A stretch of 64,000 nt of DNA from CAVVKW01 sp963761705. Its GTDB lineage: Bacteria; Verrucomicrobiota; Verrucomicrobiia; Chthoniobacterales; JAATET01. Shown here one piece after another: positions 44,595-53,902 of the stretch. Made by a program: the position numbers and the translations under genes. Location of the stretch: the NCBI GenBank assembly GCA_963761705.1, contig CAVXHK010000003.1, positions 372,001 through 436,000 of the forward strand, in the 5' to 3' direction. A model generated the notes under the pieces. The model made no database searches. It saw only the letters and a program-made list of their open reading frames with translations, and had not been told where the DNA came from. Each line of letters begins with the position of its first letter. Position 1 is the first letter of the stretch.

Positions 44595-45098
44595 GTGTCA
44601 CTGGCTCTCTTTTGGATTTTTGCCGCTCTGATGCTCGCCTTCGCGGTGGGCGTCGTTGTTTGCCGTAGTCCGGTGTCGTCGGCGATGTGTCTGGTGATGA
44701 CTTTCGTGTCGCTGGCCGCTCTTTTCATCACGCTCGACGCGTTTTTCATCGGGATCATCCAGATTCTTGTCTACGCGGGAGCGGTGATGGTGCTCTTCCT
44801 TTTCATCATCATGCTGCTCGATCTCAAGACCGAGACCCGGCGGAAATTGAACCTGCCAGCGTGGATTGGCGGTGGACTCGTTCTCGGTGGGTTCGTCGCG
44901 TTGTTGGCAAAAGTGATTCTCGCGACGCCGAGTTTCGAGCGGGTGAAGCCGGCGCTGGCTCATCCCGAGGCAAGCGATGTCTCGGCCGTGGGAATGACGC
45001 TCTTCACCCATTTTAACCTCCCGTTCCAGATCATCGGAGTGCTGCTGCTGGCGGCGACGATCGGCTGCGTGGTTCTCAGTAAAAAGGAGCTCAAGTGA
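44595..45098 (+). CDS. nuoJ: NADH-quinone oxidoreductase subunit J
   Basis: The protein has 167 residues with a GTG start. Five membrane helices are evident, with the conserved FIGIIQILVYAGAVMVLFLF, whose pi-bulge region takes part in the state change of complex I. A Gly-rich helix and a charged loop follow. It sits 74 bases after nuoI and 31 before nuoK. Confidence 0.94.
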   Translation: MSLALFWIFAALMLAFAVGVVVCRSPVSSAMCLVMTFVSLAALFITLDAFFIGIIQILVYAGAVMVLFLFIIMLLDLKTETRRKLNLPAWIGGGLVLGGFVALLAKVILATPSFERVKPALAHPEASDVSAVGMTLFTHFNLPFQIIGVLLLAATIGCVVLSKKELK

Positions 45099-45129
45099 GG
45101 CTCGCGTTTTTTGATCGGAGGGTTGTTTC

Positions 45130-45453
45130 GTGGGAGTAACGCTTGGGCATTATCTCATCGTTAGCGGACTGTTGTTTTCGATCGGTCTGGCCGGGGTGTT
45201 ACTTCGTCGGAATATCCTCGTCATTTTCATGTGCCTGGAGCTCATGCTGAACGCGGCTACGCTGACGCTGGTGGCGTTTTCACGATTCAATCTTGGCGCG
45301 GACGGGATGCCGAACTTCGACGCGCAGGTGCTGGTGTTTTTCATCATCACCGTGGCCGCCGCCGAGGTGGCGGTTGGGCTAGCGATCATCGTGGCGCTCT
45401 TCCGGGCCCGGCAGACGACGCACGTCGAGGACCTTAACGCTCTCAAGTTCTGA
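45130..45453 (+). CDS. nuoK: NADH-quinone oxidoreductase subunit K
   Basis: The protein has 107 residues with a GTG start. Three membrane helices carry the conserved proton-path glutamates in MCLELMLNAATL and in ITVAAAEVAVGLAIIV. Start and stop are tightly coupled: its TGA shares a base with the nuoL ATG. Confidence 0.95.
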   Translation: MGVTLGHYLIVSGLLFSIGLAGVLLRRNILVIFMCLELMLNAATLTLVAFSRFNLGADGMPNFDAQVLVFFIITVAAAEVAVGLAIIVALFRARQTTHVEDLNALKF

Positions 45454-47300
45454 TGAACGCGCAGACGATCCCGTTCATCATCCTTTTTCTGCCGCTCATC
45501 GTGGCGGCGGTCATCCTGTTTGCCGGAAAATACTCGAAGGGTGTCAGCGCGATTCTCGCGATCGGCGGGGCGGGGCTGGCCTGTCTGCTGAGTTGGTATC
45601 TTTTCGTCACCGGAGCTGGTGGTGCGGAGACCGCGCAGATCGAGTGGATCGATCTTGGGAAAATCCTGGGTGCCGATTCGCCGGTTCAATTTTCGGCGAA
45701 CATCGGCGTGATCATCGATCCGCTGAGCAAACTGATGTTGGTGCTCGTGACGACGATTGCCACCATCGTCTTCACCTATTCGGTCGGCTACATGGCGAGC
45801 GAGGAAGGGTATTCACGCTACTTCGCGGGGTTGTCGCTGTTCCTGTTTTCGATGCTCGGCATCGTGCTGGCGGACAACTTCGTGATGATGTTCATCTTCT
45901 GGGAACTGGTCGGCGTCAGTTCCTACATCCTCATCGGGCACTTCTACAAACGCGACGCGGCGGCGGAGGCTTGCAAACAGGCATTCACGGTCAACCGGAT
46001 TGGCGATTTTGGTTTCATGCTCGGCATTCTCATCTTCTGGATGTTGACGGGTTCGCTCCTGTTCTCCGACGTGGCGGCGTCCATCGGGACCGGGGCGGTC
46101 GCGGCGGGTTGGCTGACGGCGGCGTGCGTCCTCGTGTTTTGCGGAACGGTCGGCAAATCGGCGCAAATGCCACTCCACGTCTGGCTGCCGAACTCGATGG
46201 AAGGTCCGACCCCGGTCTCGTCGCTGCTGCATGCGGCCACGATGGTCGCGGCGGGCGTGTATCTGTTGGCCCGGATCTTCGGGATCTTGGAGATGTCGCC
46301 CGACGCGCTAGCGGTGATCGGTTGGGTCGGTGGGATCACGTGTTTCCTAGCGGGGCTGATGGGTCTGCAACAGGACGACATCAAGCGAATCCTGGCGTAT
46401 TCGACGATTTCGCAGCTCGGTTACATGGTGCTCGGGATCGCGGTTGCGCCGACGGAGGGCGTCTCGATGTTTCACCTCATCACGCACGCGTGTTTCAAAT
46501 GCCTGCTCTTCCTCTGCGCCGGCTCGGTCATCATGGGGATGCATCACGAGCAAAACATCTGGAAGATGGGAGCGCTCAAAAACAAGATGCCATTCACCTT
46601 CTTCGCGACGATCGCGGGTGGCTTGGCCCTCATGGGTTTCCCTCTCGTGACGAGCGGATATTACAGTAAGGATCTCATCATCGAATGGGCTTACGAAGCG
46701 GGCCCGGCTTGGTTCTGGCTCGCGGCGATCAGTGTTTTCATCACGGCGGTCTACACGACCCGCTTGTTGTGGGTCGTCTTCATGGGAGCCCCCCGGAGCG
46801 AGGCGGCGAAGAAGGCTCACGAATCGCCGCTCATCATGGTCGTCCCGCTCGGAATCCTCGCGGTGCCGTCGATCATCCTTGGGTTTCCGCCCATCCAGAA
46901 AATCTTCGTCAACATCGGCGAGCACCCGCACGACGTGGCCGGGTGGGTGCCATGGTTGCTCATTGCGTTCGTGCTGGCCGGAATGGCGACGGCGATCGCA
47001 ATTTATCGCGGCGCACCGGAGAAGGATCCGATCCGGATCCCGCTGTTTGCAAACCGTCTCTACATCGACGCGATCTACGCGCAGCTCGTGCGCTGGGCGC
47101 AGGACGGAACGGCGACCGCCTCGGCCTTCTTCGATCGTTGGGTCGTGGATGGCGTCGGCGTCGGGTTGAGTTCGAAGCTGACGTGGGCCTTCGGTTTCTC
47201 GCTGCGATTTCTGCAGCTTGGTAACATCCAAGCCTACGCGTTCTTCTTCGGGGCCGGGGTGATCGCCCTTATTTACTACCTCATCGTGGTGCCTTCATGA
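45453..47300 (+). CDS. nuoL: NADH-quinone oxidoreductase subunit L
   Basis: The protein has 615 residues with about 16 membrane segments. Antiporter-type features are clear: WELVGVSSYILIGHFY with the conserved Glu, GKSAQMPLHVWLPNSMEGPTP with the conserved Lys, LLHAATMVAAGVYLL, and DDIKRILAYSTISQLGYM. The long C-terminal lateral helix region follows. It is the distal proton-pumping subunit of complex I. It overlaps nuoM by four bases. Confidence 0.97.
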   Translation: MNAQTIPFIILFLPLIVAAVILFAGKYSKGVSAILAIGGAGLACLLSWYLFVTGAGGAETAQIEWIDLGKILGADSPVQFSANIGVIIDPLSKLMLVLVTTIATIVFTYSVGYMASEEGYSRYFAGLSLFLFSMLGIVLADNFVMMFIFWELVGVSSYILIGHFYKRDAAAEACKQAFTVNRIGDFGFMLGILIFWMLTGSLLFSDVAASIGTGAVAAGWLTAACVLVFCGTVGKSAQMPLHVWLPNSMEGPTPVSSLLHAATMVAAGVYLLARIFGILEMSPDALAVIGWVGGITCFLAGLMGLQQDDIKRILAYSTISQLGYMVLGIAVAPTEGVSMFHLITHACFKCLLFLCAGSVIMGMHHEQNIWKMGALKNKMPFTFFATIAGGLALMGFPLVTSGYYSKDLIIEWAYEAGPAWFWLAAISVFITAVYTTRLLWVVFMGAPRSEAAKKAHESPLIMVVPLGILAVPSIILGFPPIQKIFVNIGEHPHDVAGWVPWLLIAFVLAGMATAIAIYRGAPEKDPIRIPLFANRLYIDAIYAQLVRWAQDGTATASAFFDRWVVDGVGVGLSSKLTWAFGFSLRFLQLGNIQAYAFFFGAGVIALIYYLIVVPS

Positions 47301-48769
47301 GTGTGAGTCCGCTTTTTTTCCTGACGCTCGTGCCGCTCATTGGCGCGATTTTCATTCTCGTTGCGGGCGGAGCCAAATTGGTTGGGCGTGTTTTCTCGGT
47401 TACCTTGCTCCTGTTGACGGCGTGGCTGGTTTTCGCCTACGACCGGACGCTGGGTGGATTTCAATTTCTCTCGTCGTTTGATTTGGCGACCGGAATGGGC
47501 CTGTCGCTTTCGTTCGGTGCGGATGGACTGAGTCTGGCGATGCTGCTCTTGGCGGCCATCGTGACCGTGGCGGCGGTGTGGGTGATCCCGCCGACGACGG
47601 AGCGGGAGAATCTTTTTACCGCGTGCGTGTTGTTGATCAGCGCGGGTGTGGTGGGCGCATTTTCCTCGACCGACATTCTGGTTTTCTACGCGTTCCACGA
47701 ATTGGCGCTCATCCCGACGTTTTTGCTGATCGGAATCTGGGGATCGGGTGACCGGCAGGCTGCGGCTTGGAAGGCGACGATCTACCTCGGGCTGGGGAGT
47801 TTCGTGCTGTTGCTCGGCATCCTCGGACTTTACGCGGCAATGCCGGAGGGTTCGCGGACGTTCGACCTGGTCGCCATCCAGACGGCGGCGATGAATGGGA
47901 CACTGACCGCACCGGATTGGGTGTTCTTCCTGCTGTTCTTCGGCTTTGGCACGTTGGTTTCGCTCTTCCCGTTCCACACGTGGGCACCGCAGGCCTACGC
48001 GAGCGCCCCGACGCCCGCAGCGATGTTGCACGCCGGGGTGCTCAAGAAGTTTGGCCTCTATGGTCTCATCCGGATCGTTGTCCCGGTGTTTCCGGAAGCG
48101 ATGCAGCAATATCTTAACCTGTTCCTCGTTCTCATCGCGGCGAACTTGCTCTACGTCGGTTTGGTCACCATCGCGCAGAAGCGGCTCGATTGGATGCTGG
48201 GTTATTCCAGCGTGATGCACATGGGCTACATTTTCCTCGGCGTGCTCGCGATGAACGAATTGAGCCTCAGCGGGGCGGGGCTGCTCATGGTGGCTCACGG
48301 GCTGTCGATTGCGGCTTTGTTTGCGCTCTGCGGGTCGCTGCGCGAGCGGACGGGGACACTGGATTTCTCGGAACTCGGCGGACTCGGCAAGGTGACGCCG
48401 ACGATGGGTTTGCTCTTCGGCTTCGCGGCGATGGCGTCGATTGGGTTGCCGGGCTTCGCGAATTTCCCGGGTGAGTTACTCGTATTTTTCGGCGCGTTCT
48501 CGGGCGGAGGCGATCTCGGCAGCGGTTTCAATGGCCTGCAGATTGTTACCGCGATCGGCGTCTGGGGCGTGGTGATTTCGGCGGTTTACATGCTGCGCGC
48601 ATACCGAAAGGTTTTCTTCGGGTCGATGCCTGAAAAATGGGCCGGACTCGCTGACATCTCGTTCTGGCCGAAAATTTCGGTCATCTTCCTCGTGGTGGTT
48701 TTGTTGGTGATCGGATTTCGACCGCAGATGCTCCTCCAGCTCGTGACCCCATCGATTTTGCTGCCGTGA
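47297..48769 (+). CDS. nuoM: NADH-quinone oxidoreductase subunit M
   Basis: The protein has 490 residues and about 14 membrane helices. Family segments include FGADGLSLAMLLLAA, FYAFHELALIPTFLLIGIWG with the key Glu, FPFHTWAPQAYASAPTP, and KRLDWMLGYSSVMHMGY. It is a proton-pumping antiporter-like subunit. ATGA-type overlaps tie it to nuoL and nuoN. Confidence 0.97.
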   Translation: MSVSPLFFLTLVPLIGAIFILVAGGAKLVGRVFSVTLLLLTAWLVFAYDRTLGGFQFLSSFDLATGMGLSLSFGADGLSLAMLLLAAIVTVAAVWVIPPTTERENLFTACVLLISAGVVGAFSSTDILVFYAFHELALIPTFLLIGIWGSGDRQAAAWKATIYLGLGSFVLLLGILGLYAAMPEGSRTFDLVAIQTAAMNGTLTAPDWVFFLLFFGFGTLVSLFPFHTWAPQAYASAPTPAAMLHAGVLKKFGLYGLIRIVVPVFPEAMQQYLNLFLVLIAANLLYVGLVTIAQKRLDWMLGYSSVMHMGYIFLGVLAMNELSLSGAGLLMVAHGLSIAALFALCGSLRERTGTLDFSELGGLGKVTPTMGLLFGFAAMASIGLPGFANFPGELLVFFGAFSGGGDLGSGFNGLQIVTAIGVWGVVISAVYMLRAYRKVFFGSMPEKWAGLADISFWPKISVIFLVVVLLVIGFRPQMLLQLVTPSILLP

Positions 48770-50214
48770 ACCCGCTCTTCCTTGAAATTTCCGTTGTCTG
48801 CCTCGGCATTGGGTTGCTGATGGTCGAGTCGTTTTTCGACAAGGCCCCGAAGACACTCGTCGCCTACGCGGGAATCGCCGGTTTGCTCGTGGTGCTCGGG
48901 CTTTCGTTCTTCGTCGATCCGGCAGCGATCGCTTCCGACTCGTCGGTCGCGCGCTTCTACACGGCGGACCCGGTGGCGATGCTCTTCAAGCAATTTGCCC
49001 TCGTTTGCACTATTTTCGTCTTGGTGTTGTCGATCGACTACACACCCGTCATTCGCCGGTTGATTCCCGGAGTCGGGGGCGACGCTGGCGTCGGGGAGTT
49101 TTTCGTGCTGCCGCTCTTCACCTGCGCTGGCTTGATGTGGATGGCTTCTGCAACGGACTTCGTTTCGATCTTCGTCTCGCTTGAGCTGGTGACGATCTCT
49201 TTCTACGTGATGGTCGCCTACTTGCGGAAAAGTCCGACGGGCCTCGAGGCCGCGACGAAGTATCTCATCCTCGGTGCCCTGTCGACGGGGTTCCTGGTTT
49301 ACGGGATCACTTGGATCTTCGGCATGACCGGGCAAACGAATCTGGCGGCGATTGGGAACTCGCTCGCGACGATGCCGCGGGTCAACTTGACGGCGCTGCT
49401 CTTTGGCTTGGCGCTCGTGTTGGTCGCCCTTGGATTCAAAGTCGCGGCGGTGCCTTTCCAGTTCTGGGTGCCGGACGTCTACCAAGGTGCGCCGACGCCG
49501 ATCACGGCATTTCTGTCCGTTGGTTCGAAGGCAGCCGGGTTCGTCGTGCTTTTGCGGGTGCTGGAACCTTTTTACGTCCTGCCCGCGGTGCAGGCGAAGC
49601 TCGTTCCAGCTCTCGCGATCCTCGCTGGGGCGACTCTGATCTACGGAAACCTGGCGGCGATGCCGCAGACGAATTTCAAGCGGCTGCTGGCGTATTCGAG
49701 CATTGGACACGCCGGCTATCTGCTCATGGGCGTGGCGAGCGTGGGCGCGGTGATGGCGGGTGCAGCGATCTCGTTCTACTTGGTCGCCTACCTTTTCACG
49801 ACAATGCTGGCTTTCGTCGTGCTGGTCGTCGCCTCGAAGGCGGTCGGAGGCGATGACATTGCCAACTTCAACGGTCTGGGTAAACGCGCTCCGTGGCTGG
49901 CTGCAGCGATGCTGCTTTCGATGCTGTCGCTGGCCGGTATCCCGTTCACGGCGGGATTCCTCGGAAAGCTGTTCATTTTCCAAACCGCCTTGGCGGAGGG
50001 TCATTTCGTCCTCGTTGCGATCGGTGTGATCACGGTGGCGGCTGGCTTTTATTATTACCTGAAGATTGCGCGGGCCATGTATTGGCAGGCTCCGGCGGAT
50101 GAAGCGGTGGCGATCCCGTGCTCGCTCGCGGCCAAGGTGGCGATGGTCGTCATGGCGTTTGCGATTTTCCTGCTCGGCGTCTACCCGCAGCCGATCCTCG
50201 GGTTGTTCGAATAG
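48766..50214 (+). CDS. nuoN: NADH-quinone oxidoreductase subunit N
   Basis: The protein has 482 residues from a GTG inside the end of nuoM. About 14 membrane helices with SLELVTISFYVMVAYLRK, KYLILGALSTGFLVYG, VPFQFWVPDVYQGAPTP and NFKRLLAYSSIGHAGYLL are the NuoN hallmarks. It completes the membrane arm encoded here; nuoA-H are not in this window. Confidence 0.97.
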   Translation: MNPLFLEISVVCLGIGLLMVESFFDKAPKTLVAYAGIAGLLVVLGLSFFVDPAAIASDSSVARFYTADPVAMLFKQFALVCTIFVLVLSIDYTPVIRRLIPGVGGDAGVGEFFVLPLFTCAGLMWMASATDFVSIFVSLELVTISFYVMVAYLRKSPTGLEAATKYLILGALSTGFLVYGITWIFGMTGQTNLAAIGNSLATMPRVNLTALLFGLALVLVALGFKVAAVPFQFWVPDVYQGAPTPITAFLSVGSKAAGFVVLLRVLEPFYVLPAVQAKLVPALAILAGATLIYGNLAAMPQTNFKRLLAYSSIGHAGYLLMGVASVGAVMAGAAISFYLVAYLFTTMLAFVVLVVASKAVGGDDIANFNGLGKRAPWLAAAMLLSMLSLAGIPFTAGFLGKLFIFQTALAEGHFVLVAIGVITVAAGFYYYLKIARAMYWQAPADEAVAIPCSLAAKVAMVVMAFAIFLLGVYPQPILGLFE

Positions 50215-50225
50215 CAAGCAAGACG

Positions 50226-50978
50226 GTGGCGGAGGAGGGTCCTTTTGGCCGAGCGTTTCGAGCCGTGGTCGGATGGTCGGGCTGGAGGTCGGGATATTTT
50301 GAAGCCGGGACACTGGCGGGTTTGCTCGTTCTCGCGTTTTGCGCCTGGGGCTTCCTGGAATTGGCGGACGAGGTCCGCGAAGGGGCGACGGCGGATTTTG
50401 ACCGGTCGATCCTGATGGCGCTGCGGGAGCCGGGGGATCTCGGAAAGCCGGTCGGACCCGACGAGTTGCAGCGGGTCGTGCGGGACATCACCGCCCTGGG
50501 CAGTGCCGCGATCCTGAGTTTACTGACTCTGTTGGCGGCGGGCTGGTTGGCGATCCGGCGGAGGTGGCGATTGGTCGGGCTGTTGCTGGTTTCCGTCGTC
50601 GGGGCGACTCTGGTGAGCGTGACGCTGAAGACATTTTTCGACCGCGAGCGACCCGAGTTGGCGTTCCGGTTGATGCCGACGAGTGACATGAGCTTTCCGA
50701 GTGGACATTCGACCTTGTCGGCGGCGACGTTTTTGTCGATCGGGCTGTTGCTTTCCGCGGCTAGTTCGTTGCGCCGCGAAAAGATATACGTCATGGCGTG
50801 GGCCGTGGTGCCGACGGTGCTCGTCGGGCTGTCGCGGCTCTATCTTGGGGTCCATTTCCCGACGGACGTGTTGGCGGGATGGTGCATCGGGACCGGCTGG
50901 GCACTTGCGTGTTCGTTGGTCGCTCGTTATCTGCAACTTCGTGCGAACAATAAGACGCGAGTCGGAGCGATGAGTTGA
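50226..50978 (+). CDS. PAP2-family membrane phosphatase
   Basis: The protein has about 250 residues with six membrane helices. The three phosphatase motifs are present: KTFFDRERPE (KxxxxxxRP), PSGHST (PSGH) and SRLYLGVHFPTDVLAG (SRxxxxxHxxxD). These enzymes dephosphorylate lipid pyrophosphates such as undecaprenyl-PP or phosphatidic acid at the outer face of the inner membrane. The start is unsettled: GTG at 50226 or GTG at 50265, neither with a well-spaced binding site. It follows nuoN by 11 bases but is probably unrelated in function. Confidence 0.88.
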   Translation: MAEEGPFGRAFRAVVGWSGWRSGYFEAGTLAGLLVLAFCAWGFLELADEVREGATADFDRSILMALREPGDLGKPVGPDELQRVVRDITALGSAAILSLLTLLAAGWLAIRRRWRLVGLLLVSVVGATLVSVTLKTFFDRERPELAFRLMPTSDMSFPSGHSTLSAATFLSIGLLLSAASSLRREKIYVMAWAVVPTVLVGLSRLYLGVHFPTDVLAGWCIGTGWALACSLVARYLQLRANNKTRVGAMS

Positions 50979-51051
50979 ACTCGAGGGACTCGATTTGGTT
51001 CGTTCCAGGGGCTGGGCTTGACTTCAGAAATCGGGGTGTTGTTGTCCGTTG

Positions 51052-52353
51052 GTGATCGGGCGCTTGTTGTTGGGAGGAGTCGGTTTTGTCGTTTTGGCTG
51101 GTTGCGCGACGAGTTTTGAAGCTTCCGTGGCGGCAGACGATAGCGTTGGGAGCGGGGCGACTCTCACCGAAGCGGTTGCCGAGGAAACCCCGGCTTCGCG
51201 GAGGTCATCGGTGCGGGTGCAGCAGGAGGTAATGGATTTTTCGGATCAGTTTTCGACGGATCTACGGGCCGTTCTCGACGCTTACGTGGGAACCGAGCTG
51301 GACGTGGGCCGTCAAGTGGCGGCCCAGCGGCTCCAGATCAGCCTCGTGACGACGTCGATGATGATCGCGGCTTCGCGGGATCCGCGGGCCAACTTACTCG
51401 ACATGGCGGTGTTCATCTCGGCGGGGCAGTGGGCGGCGGATCGCCACTGGGTACCCGAGTTGCTGGGGGACGGTGCGGCGGACCTGCGGACCGTCTTTGC
51501 GAATGCGAATGCGAAAATCTGGGACGAGGTCGACGCTGTTCTCACTGAGGGGCAGGCGGCGGATTTACGCTCGCTAATCGCCGAGTGGAAACGTGGAGCG
51601 AGGCCGCGCGACGCAATGGATGTGCGGTTGCGAAACCTGGATGGCGTGGTGTTGAGCCGTTTCGAGGAAGCTCCTTCGGCGAACAAGCTGCTGGCTAGCG
51701 TGAAGCGTCTGCTTGGAACGGTCGATCAGTCGTTGCTGACCGGTGAGCGGATGTTGTTTTACCTCGAGCGATTGCCGTATCTGCTAGAGCGGCAGGCCGA
51801 TCTTACGGTGGACCGCGTGGCTGAGCGGTTTCCGATCGCGACGCTTAATCCAGACTTCGAAGGATGGGTCGATTTGGCACACACGGTCCCGGGAAGGTTG
51901 GGTGACTTCTACGCTGCCTATGCTCCTGACCTTGCGGCGGAGATGGCGGCCGTGTGGCCGGAAGTACGGGATTCGCTGGATACAGCGGATCGGATTGCGG
52001 GGTCCGTGCGGGGAACGGCTGACTCGGTGGATTCTCTCGCCGAGAAGATTGCGTCCCTTCCCTTCACGCAGGACGAATACGTGGCGGCTTTGGGTGGGAC
52101 GGTGACTTCGCTCGAGCGGCTGAACGCGGTGGTGGATGGATTGAACGAACTGCTCGATCAGACGGCCCCGGGTGAATGGGAAGCCCGGGTCGCGGAGCTG
52201 ACGGCGGTCGTGGACGAACGGAGCCAGCGCGCGATGGACGCGGTGTTTTGGCGGGCGGCGGCTTTGATCGGGATGCTGGTTGCGGGCGCTTTGCTGGTGG
52301 TGATCGCTGCGCGAGTGGGGCGGCGGCGGGTGGTGGTCGGGGGGAAGGGCTGA
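51052..52353 (+). CDS. Lipoprotein with C-terminal membrane helix, unknown function
   Basis: The protein has about 433 residues from a GTG (a TTG lies one codon upstream). The start shows a lipoprotein signal with lipobox LAGC (Cys about 18). The body is helical, with VQQEVMDFSDQFSTDLRAVLDAYVG, a conserved-looking NLLDMAVFISAGQWAADRHWVP segment, and heptad-like stretches late. One membrane helix near the end (WRAAALIGMLVAGALLVVIAA) precedes a basic tail. A protein anchored by lipid at one end and helix at the other might span the periplasm. I do not recognise the family. The following 145 bases to hisA hold no gene. Confidence 0.6.
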   Translation: MIGRLLLGGVGFVVLAGCATSFEASVAADDSVGSGATLTEAVAEETPASRRSSVRVQQEVMDFSDQFSTDLRAVLDAYVGTELDVGRQVAAQRLQISLVTTSMMIAASRDPRANLLDMAVFISAGQWAADRHWVPELLGDGAADLRTVFANANAKIWDEVDAVLTEGQAADLRSLIAEWKRGARPRDAMDVRLRNLDGVVLSRFEEAPSANKLLASVKRLLGTVDQSLLTGERMLFYLERLPYLLERQADLTVDRVAERFPIATLNPDFEGWVDLAHTVPGRLGDFYAAYAPDLAAEMAAVWPEVRDSLDTADRIAGSVRGTADSVDSLAEKIASLPFTQDEYVAALGGTVTSLERLNAVVDGLNELLDQTAPGEWEARVAELTAVVDERSQRAMDAVFWRAAALIGMLVAGALLVVIAARVGRRRVVVGGKG

Positions 52354-52498
52354 ATCGGTGGTGGCGGAGGTGACCCCCGTTGTCTGGGAACTTCGCGGAG
52401 GGACCGCCACGGCGAGCCATGAGGACGACGGATCAGGAGATTTGGACCGGCTGATCGCAACGGGTGACCAAGAGTTGGGGTCCGGCGTCGCGGATTCC

Positions 52499-53224
52499 CT
52501 ACCCTGCGTTCGCGACGATGTCGCGGAGGTTGCCGGTGATGTGGCCGTCGTAGAGGGCTTTGCCGATGATGGCTCCGTAGAGCTTCGGGTAAGACGCTAG
52601 ACGGCGGAGATCGTCGGCGGAGGAGACGCCGCCGCTGGCGATGAGTTGGCAGTCGAGCGTCTCGAGGAGGCGTTCGAGTTCGGCGAAGTTCGGGCCGATG
52701 AGCATGCCGTCGGTCGCAATGTCGGTGTAGATGATCGTGCCGACGCCAACGGATTGCGCGGCGAGGGCGAGATCGGTGGCGGGTTGCTTGGTGGTCTCGG
52801 TCCAGCCTTTGACGGCGACCATCCCGTCGCGGGCGTCGATCCCGACGGCAATGCGGTCGCCGCCAAAGCGCTGGCAGGCTTCGGCGACGAAGTCGATGGA
52901 CTCGCTGGCGCGAGTGCCGAGGACAACGCGGGTGACGCCGGCTTGGAGCGCCGCCTCGATGGAGTCGTGCGAGCGAATTCCGCCGCCGAGTTCACAGGGG
53001 ACGGAGACGGCGGAGCAGATGGCGCGGACGGAGTCGAGGTTGGTCGTCTCGCCCGAAAAGGCGGCGTCGAGGTCGACGATGTGAATCCAGTCGCCGCCCT
53101 CGGCTTCCCACTTGGCAGCGAACACTGCTGGGTCGGACGAGTAGACGGTCTTCTCGGTCTTCTCGCCGCGTTTGAGACGAACGACTTCGCCGTTCATGAG
53201 GTCGATGGCGGGGAGGAGGAGCAT
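52499..53224 (-). CDS. hisA: Phosphoribosylformimino-5-aminoimidazole carboxamide ribotide isomerase
   Basis: The protein has 241 residues, a normal HisA. The barrel signatures are LLPAIDLMNGEVVRLKRG with the catalytic Asp8, HIVDLDAAF, CELGGGIRS, VLGTRAS, YTDIATDGML with the second catalytic Asp, and ASGGVSSADDL. It carries out the Amadori isomerisation in histidine biosynthesis. It lies one base after the hisH stop on the same strand, so the two are translated together; hisF and the others are elsewhere. Confidence 0.95.
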   Translation of the reverse strand: MLLLPAIDLMNGEVVRLKRGEKTEKTVYSSDPAVFAAKWEAEGGDWIHIVDLDAAFSGETTNLDSVRAICSAVSVPCELGGGIRSHDSIEAALQAGVTRVVLGTRASESIDFVAEACQRFGGDRIAVGIDARDGMVAVKGWTETTKQPATDLALAAQSVGVGTIIYTDIATDGMLIGPNFAELERLLETLDCQLIASGGVSSADDLRRLASYPKLYGAIIGKALYDGHITGNLRDIVANAG

Positions 53225-53225
53225 G

Positions 53226-53882
53226 CTATTGATGATTGGTGATTGATGATTTGGGGATCGAATCGATGAAATTCTGGAGGATCGCTAGGCCGGTCTTTTG
53301 ACTTTTTTCCGGGTGGAATTGGGTCGCGCTGAGGTTGCCACGGGTGACGCTGGCGGCAAAAGTGAGGCCGTATTCGCAGGTGGCGGAGATGATCGCCGGG
53401 TCGGTCGGGTCGGGGTAGTAGGAGTGGACGAAGTAGACTTCGACGGGATCGGGAAGCTCGCGGTAGAGACGGTCCGTGGGTTGGCAGACGAGTTGGTTCC
53501 AGCCCATGTGGGGAATCTTGAGGCTGTCGTGGGGAAAACGGCGAACCGTGCCAGCGAAGACGCCGAGGCCGGGTTGGGCGGGAGATTCTTCGCTCGATTC
53601 GAAGAGCAGCTGGTAGCCGACGCAGATGCCGAGGAAGGGCCGATCTTCGGAAATCCAGTTTCGGATTGGTTCCCAGAGACCCGACGAGCGCAGGTTGCGA
53701 GCGCAGTCTCCGAAGGAACCCTGGCCGGGGACTACGAGTGCGTCGCAGTCGTTCAGCCCGGCTGGATCGGTGACGAACTCGCAGTCTGCGCCACAACGTT
53801 CCGCGGCCTTGAAAGCACTGCGGAGGTTGCCGCTGCCGTAGTCGACGATGCCGACGCGCGGCGCTGGTGACGGTCTGGTGAT
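53226..53882 (-). CDS. hisH: Imidazole glycerol phosphate synthase, glutaminase subunit
   Basis: Continuous protein sense runs RVGIVDYGSGNLRS, VVPGQGSFGDC, FLGICVGYQLLFESSE with nucleophile Cys87, FVHSYYP, and ATQFHPEKS with His190 and Glu192, a full HisH glutaminase triad. It feeds ammonia to HisF. No ATG, GTG or TTG precedes the conserved start in this frame; the first ATG is codon 126, after the catalytic Cys. The coordinates use an ATC at 53882 (giving (I)TRPSPAPRVGIVDY), which would be ATG but for one base. Either a rare AUC start is used or a base has changed. Confidence 0.8.
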   Translation of the reverse strand: MTRPSPAPRVGIVDYGSGNLRSAFKAAERCGADCEFVTDPAGLNDCDALVVPGQGSFGDCARNLRSSGLWEPIRNWISEDRPFLGICVGYQLLFESSEESPAQPGLGVFAGTVRRFPHDSLKIPHMGWNQLVCQPTDRLYRELPDPVEVYFVHSYYPDPTDPAIISATCEYGLTFAASVTRGNLSATQFHPEKSQKTGLAILQNFIDSIPKSSITNHQ

Positions 53883-53902
53883 GGCTAAGGAATGGGTTCG
53901 CG

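Noticed and set aside
52354..52600. An 80-codon plus-strand frame between the lipoprotein and hisA
   Set aside because: It runs into the antisense of hisA and has no start site or recognisable fold.
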